DNA from: Spirogloea muscicola
Taxonomy: Eukaryota > Streptophyta > Zygnematophyceae > Spirogloeales > Spirogloeaceae
Assembly (NCBI GenBank): GCA_009602725.1
Contig: WELB01000005.1
Coordinates: forward strand, 944,900-1,008,899
Direction: 5' to 3'
Length of the DNA stretch: 64,000 nucleotides
The stretch's first letter is position 1, and each line of letters opens with the position of its first letter. The notes under the pieces were generated by a model that ran no database searches, was not told where the DNA came from, and saw only the letters and a list, made by a program, of their open reading frames with translations. Below, in pieces: positions 58,819 through 64,000 of this stretch. A program made the position numbers and the translations under genes.

Positions 58819-60668
58819 ATGGCAGCCCTGGCAGCCACTGCCGGCCTTCAGCTTCACGCCGCACCCCTGAGCAGGTGTGCCGTCCCGCTCTTGCACTGAT
58901 TGCAAGGGTGCTGATGCCTGTTATCCTGATCAGACCTTGCTTCACGGATCTGTGTTGTAAAACGTTGGCCACAGCCAGTTGAGCCACCATTCGATCAGGT
59001 TGTGTCATTCCTACTGTCTAAGTGCACAATTTGCAGCAAACCTTGTACCGGCTAAGCATGTGTCAGTGGCTGTAAGTCAACGAGTCACAACCGGGATATG
59101 ATGCAGATGCTCTGAGAGCAAGCTGATAGCAGGACTACTCTAGACACTTTGCCAGCGTTGGCGGATGCACTGACATGCTGGGTGAGTTGTGCAGGTCGAA
59201 TATCTTTGGCCTGCAAGTAAAGCAGCTCAGCGGCAAGCCTCTCTTGAAGTCTACTATTCTTCGGCAGCACGCTGCTGTTTGCAGTCAGCAGACTCAGTTC
59301 AATCCGTTGACAACTGTGAGTATGATACGTGACTTCCATTTGCCTGCACTGAGTACCTACTGCGACTACTTCATTGCCCAGTTGGTGCTGTTGATGACAT
59401 CCAATTTCCAATCACAGACACGACTAGATTCCAGACTAGCTAGTAAATATCGTAGTGGAGCATTGCATACTTATTTTGGATCGCAATGCCGACGACCTTG
59501 ACATACTCATAGCTCGTTGTCTAGATCCAACAACAACAACAGTTGTGTTTTCATGCATCATGTTGTCAGGATGCGAAGTGTTGTGGTGTGTCAATGTAAT
59601 CTCATGGAAAAATGTTCTTTACTATCAGTAACACCTGTGCAGGTCATGAAGGTCAAGACTAGCAGGTTGTTCCTCTGCTGGAAGCTGTGATCTTCACACG
59701 GTTTGTAAACTTTTTGTGCAGATTAAGAAGGCCATTGATAGCACGAAGGTCAACCTTGATGAGGCTAGCATCAAGCAGAACATGCAGAAGGAAGGTGATA
59801 GATATACCAGCGTGGATCACAAGGATCAGTCACAGGCGATTGACACGACCATTGACATGTTCCAGAAGAGCATTCCACGGTCTGAGTTGCTTCGCCGTCC
59901 AGAGACTGGTGATCGAGATTTTTTCAGTGTCATGGCTTTTGATGGTCCCGGTCCCGAGACTATCAATGGCAGGCTGGTAAGAGCGCATGTCTATGTCCTT
60001 CATTTCAAGTCATACTAAGTGTCCTTAATAAATGTCATCTCAACAATCTGCATGCACGCGCAGCATGATGAAATGCGTGGTTCCTGGTGAGATCTCTTTC
60101 AAACCTGTCATCTGGATCTACTCTTAACCTCACTTACTATTACAACTTAGGCGTTTCTTTGGTTATTAATGCACCTCCTGTCGACTTATTAGTATTTGTA
60201 ATGATTACCTTCAGGCGATGCTTGGTGTCTTCTGGGGATTGTTTGTGGAGGTTACCAAACATCAGACCATTTTCCAGCAACTTGCAAGCCCAACCAGCCC
60301 TGGGACTCTGTGGCTGCTTGGTGTGGGCAATTTGATATTTGTGGCGTCATTGATTCCCATCTTTCGGGGCGAAAGCACTGACAGTCGGAGGTAAGATATC
60401 TTGCCCTGCTTTACACTACCAAGGCATGACTCACCAGAATCATCTGAGATCAGCTATTTCTCCTTGCGCTGAGCCCACCTTAGTCACAGTAAGCTTATCA
60501 GATCCAGTCAAACTTTGATTGCCTGAACATCATGATATGTGACTTCGTTTGTCCAGGAACGGGCCCTTCACAGCCCAAGCTGAGAGGTGGAATGGTCGCA
60601 CTGCCATGTTGGGCTTCGCTGGGTTACTGTTCTTTGAGTTCGTAGCTGGCCACCCTTTCTTGAATTAG
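58819..60668 (+). CDS. ELIP: Early light-induced protein (ELIP), 5 exons, 239 aa
   Basis: Exons 58819-58874, 59195-59315, 59722-59976, 60215-60390 and 60557-60668 total 720 nt, one frame with stop. The start is CACCATGGC at 58819; an upstream in-frame ATG at 58687 has weaker context. MAALAATAGLQLHAAPLSR opens a plastid transit peptide. The mature part has FFSVMAFDGPGPETINGRLA with MLGVFWGLFVE (helix 1, ExxNGRxAMLG chlorophyll-binding signature), GTLWLLGVGNLIFVASLIPI (helix 2) and AERWNGRTAMLGFAGLLFFE (helix 3, second ExxNGR motif). It belongs to the LHC superfamily in thylakoids; ELIPs bind free chlorophyll and protect against light stress. The three-helix layout separates it from one-helix OHP and two-helix SEP proteins. 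Charged residues precede helix 1 (IKKAIDSTKVNLDEASIKQN). Confidence 0.92.
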
Positions 60669-61719
60669 AGAGTTGGTCGTAACTTCGGCACTCTAGTTTC
60701 CTTTACTAAGGCCGCACTGATGTACAATAGTCCGCATTCTAGACTTCCGAAGATTATCAGATCTGGCCTTGCTTGATTTTCTCTTTTCAATTCAATCAGC
60801 TACTCCAGACCAATCAAATCAAGAAGCTTCTTTGGCAACCATGAACAAGCAATTCTTATTTGTCATATTTTATGACGTTATCTGTCAGCCAAAGCTTCAC
60901 ATTATATTTACTAGCCTCAATCGAATAGTTGCGTGATATATGAACTTCATGTGATATTTGTCTGGCAAATTCACTCAAATGTGTGTTCTTTAGATGTAGG
61001 ATATACTGGGAAATTGTACACGTCATGTACTTAAGATTAAATTATAGATATTGTATGTTAATTTAATTGTTTGTAAACGATGGAATGTTTACCACTTTAC
61101 TAATTTATAACAACGAAGAAATGTCCACATTACACATCACATCATCAATTCTCAAACTCCCAATCATACAATGTTCTGAGTATAAATTCACGACAAGCCA
61201 CCAGAATCATAAATGAAGACACAAACCTGTTCTCAACTCATCGTCCACCGCATGACCAGTATAACATGTCATGTGCATATGACTATTACTTACTGTCACC
61301 TTATTAAAAAAGTTTTGAACAACTGACTAATTTGTGAAAATAATAATTGTCAAATGAAGTTCATTAGCTCTTCTTAATCAATAACCCGGAAATAAATCCC
61401 AATGTCCGACCACCTGCCAAACTGCAATATATGAATGTTCATTCCTCTGCCGAGATGACTGCAACTCCACGAAATATACTTTCACAAAATCTTGGATACC
61501 ACTTCTCACTAGGTCAAAAATTTATAAGCTAATGAAGATACGAGTGAAGCAAGCCTTTACTTGGTGGAGCAAAATTATTGACAAGAATACACTCATTCCG
61601 TGCTACTAAGCGAAGTAATCAGAGAGACTGCTACAAGATCACATCACAGATATATATCTGCTCTACATTCACCAATCACTGGCAATTGCAGCAGACTGCA
61701 GCAAATTGAGCTTTCAAAG
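60669..61719. other. AT-rich spacer
   Basis: About 1 kb, visibly much richer in A and T than the rest of the window, with no open frame of note and no repeats of the hairpin family. It lies between convergent ELIP and NUP133 genes and may hold both 3' UTRs and terminators. Confidence 0.6.
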
Positions 61720-63900
61720 TCACATATAACCAGCGAGACCATTAGCCAAAGGGTGCTCTGGGTTATATGCTTGCAACTCAATCTCATCTCCTCGTCCCAG
61801 CTGGAGCGCCATGGACATGAGCCCCTGGGCAGCAAAGCCTGACACCGCTGCAGCAACAATATCCTCCACAGACGAGCCGGCTGCTGGAGAACGCTTGTCC
61901 TGCCGGAGCAGTGGCAGGAACACTGACATGGGCGCCCCCATAAGCCGTGCGGCAGGGTGGTACGCGCTTGCGGCGGCCTGGAACAGCAGAGTGCTCTCCA
62001 GAGCGTCCAGCAGCTGATCGTCGCCCCAGCCCTCCACCTCGCCCAGCGCACGCATGTGCTCCCAGTCGTCGTAGCGTGCCGCTGTCGACCACGCTACCTC
62101 CAGCAGCTCCTTGCTATCGCGCCGAAAGCCATCGCCGGCGAGGCAGAAGACGGTGAATGCCAGCGGGACGAGCTCACGGGGAGCGCCTAGGCAGGCCCGC
62201 ACCAGCTGGCTGCTGCTGAGGGGCGCCGCCGTCGCATGCCCGGCCGCTGCCAACGATTCCTGCAAGAATGTCAGCAATCGTAGACCTCTCAGAACAAGCA
62301 CCTTCATATGAGCTCCTCATCCAGTGAAGTGGAAAATAGTTCGATAATTGGTGCAGCTGACCTGAACCTCCAAAAGGCCGAGCTCAGCATCAAACTGCTC
62401 ACTTGAGCCATTGGCAACCTGAACACCACCTGCCGCAGCGAAGAGTGCGAGCAGACGCTTCAATTACATCAGCCTTGCGTCCAATCTGCAGGGTGTCTTT
62501 GCGAGACAACACATTTGCAGCTCATGCGAAGTTGAGTGCCCCAGAAAAGCACCACAGACCTGCCATGGCTGCCAACTTGGCCATACACAATAGTCGGCGG
62601 CGCAGCGCGAGCTGCTCCAGGACCGCCTCTCCTTCACCGCCACTGCCATTGACATTGCTGCCTGTCTCCTTCAGGTAGCTTGCAAAGTCAGCGCCTGTTG
62701 TGGCGACGCCTTTGAGGCAGGCTGCGGCATCGCCGTACTGCCGCAGGTAGAGCTGATGCAGAAAGCGCAGCATCGGGTGGTCCTCCAGGAAGTGCGATAG
62801 TTCGACTGGGAACTTGGACCCAAGCTCCAGGAGGCTGCCGTAGCGCCCAGCTTCCCAATATACCAAGAATACGTGCTGGCAGAAGGTGCCCTTGCCGCCA
62901 CTGCCGCCGCTGCTGGCGCCAGCACCGTCCCTCTAACAGCAAGTTGGGGATGTCAAGCCCATTAACAACTGAGCATTCAGTCACGTCTCATTCACTTTAC
63001 AACCTCGTTCAATCGCGTCTCATTCACTTTACAATCTGACCTCAACACACCCAGATTGGCAATAGTGCCAAAGCTTCCAGCAGTGCTGCGGCCTGCAAGC
63101 GGCAGCTCACCATGAAGACTTGAAGGCTCTCATAGTCCTGCAGCTCGTCGCACACTGCAAACAGCGTGGCGTAGCCACAGTGCCGTCGCGCTAATTGAAC
63201 CACACGGGCGTACTCCCGGCGCAGGGCTGCCCGCCGCTGAGTGTCATCTGCAGCGGCCTTATCGCCGAGTGCTACCTGACAAGAGCTAACATTCTGTTTA
63301 GATATAGTATATACTGACCTAGCTCTTGATCGGAGCATCATACCTAGGTATTGATTGGAGCATCATGGAAACAGGTGCTCACCAGGGTTGCGGCTCTGGT
63401 TACTTTGCGTAGGTCGGCAAGGAGAATCTCTCGCCGTCGACAGTACTCTGCGTGGAGCTCGCTGCCAGCCGCTACGCCATCACGGCCCTCGGCGGCCTTC
63501 AGGGCCTCATCATACGCGCTGAGCAGGAGCTCGATGACGTCCACCAGGCGAGGCGGCAGCGGCGCCAGCAGCGTGGGCTCTGAGGCTGCCAAGCTGCGTC
63601 CGAGGTTGGCCAGCGGCGACGCAAGCGCCCACAGGCCCTCGCGCAGGCTTGTGGCGGACGTCCACCGGCCTGGCCCTGCAGCTTGCATCTGCGGGGGGTA
63701 CAATGCCGCGTGACCCATACGGTACCGTTGTGCTGCTTGCAGTGCTGTCGCCACAGCGGCCGCCAGCTCCAGCAGGCACGCCAGCTGAAAGCATCAAAGC
63801 ACGCTCCAGAATCTGAGACCTGGACCCCAGACCACGAGCACAGACCTCACCTAAAGATTCATGCTGGTCCTGAGTGGACAGAGACATTCAGCCGATTCGA
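61720..63900 (-). CDS. NUP133: Nucleoporin NUP133, C-terminal part (continues beyond window)
   Basis: Minus-strand exons, N to C: GHAALYPPQMQAAGPG, LVDVIELLLSAYDEALKAAE and REILLADLRKVTRAATLVS (63785-63380); RREYARVVQLARRHCGYATL then FAVCDELQDYESLQVFMV (about 63275-63110); VYWEAGRYGSLLELGSKFPV, HFLEDHPMLRFLHQLYLRQY and RRRLLCMAKLAAMA (about 62935-62560). The last exons are 62310-61720: FTVFCLAGDGFRRDSKELLE, VAWSTAARYDDWEHMRALGE and ending NGLAGYM-stop. The helical pattern YxxLFxxCDEL...F-W-GR...FL--HP-L-WLH is that of the Nup133 C-terminal domain, which anchors Nup133 to Nup107 in the Y-complex of the nuclear pore. The N-terminal beta-propeller lies outside the window. An intron at about 62975-63034 has a 32-bp period repeat (GTCTCATTCACTTTACAA twice). 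Confidence 0.8.
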
Positions 63901-63974
63901 TTGTGGAGTTCAAGTTTGAGTAACAGTGTAATATCAAGTTGATGACTACTGGAGAGGTCATAGAGGCACACAGA

Positions 63975-64000
63975 GAGAGAGAGACACCACCGGGGGGGGG
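63975..64000. other. Low-complexity right edge
   Basis: The window closes with (GA)n, then CACCACC and G8. This may be a simple repeat or a contig end. Confidence 0.5.

Noticed and set aside
1-64000. tRNA, rRNA or other structural RNA genes
   Set aside because: None recognised by eye; a covariance-model scan would be needed to exclude small ones.

Overview
This is nuclear DNA from a photosynthetic eukaryote. Genes are rich in GT-AG introns (12 exons in the first gene) and lie on both strands without operons. Several products belong in a plastid: FtsZ, a plastid-type SecY, IspF of the MEP pathway, an early light-induced protein (ELIP) and a CPBP protease with a transit-like N-terminus. A malectin-like/LRR receptor with one LRR per exon, all split in phase 2, points to the streptophyte (charophyte alga to land plant) side of the green lineage. 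I cannot name the species.

Layout. 1.4-4.7 kb (+): Gfo/Idh/MocA oxidoreductase, complete at 358 aa. 6-11 kb: nested degenerate LINE-like retroelements (zinc finger, reverse transcriptase, C-terminal endonuclease-like domain) and their repeated 3' tails, ending at an N gap. 11.7-18.9 kb (+): malectin-like/LRR single-pass receptor without a kinase. 19.4-20.6 kb (-): SLC25A44-like mitochondrial carrier lacking repeat 1. 21.3-21.9 kb (+): 5' end of a CDF/MTP zinc transporter, cut at a single N. 23.5-25.8 kb (-): FtsZ. 26.8-28.7 kb (+): CPBP (CAAX-type) membrane protease. 29.0-32.9 kb (-): ABCF4/GCN4-type ABC-F ATPase. 33.1-34.9 kb: cluster of retroelement 3' ends and hairpin tails. 35.1-41.7 kb (+): very long coiled-coil protein. 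42.3-43.2 kb (-) and 43.7-45.2 kb (+): divergent ispF and LSM4 around a gap. 47.6-50.6 kb (-) and 50.9-55.1 kb (+): divergent plastid SecY and TDP1. 56-57.5 kb (+): second, more decayed retroelement. 57.8-58.3 kb: more tails. 58.8-60.7 kb (+): ELIP with a G-box-rich upstream region. 60.7-61.7 kb: AT-rich spacer. 61.7-63.9 kb (-): C-terminal part of NUP133, running off the window.

The genes are unrelated housekeeping, plastid and stress genes, mostly in head-to-head pairs; no pathway cluster is evident. The least ordinary content is the repeat landscape. One retroelement family has left many 3' ends that share a conserved coding tail and a stem-loop (GGGCTGGC...GCCAGCCC) that also occurs alone. 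The longest copy carries a 233-bp internal inversion bounded by 6-bp inverted microhomology.

Limits: exon boundaries were read by eye from reading frame, family similarity and splice consensus. Five N positions or gaps interrupt or adjoin genes, and some apparent breaks may be assembly errors.
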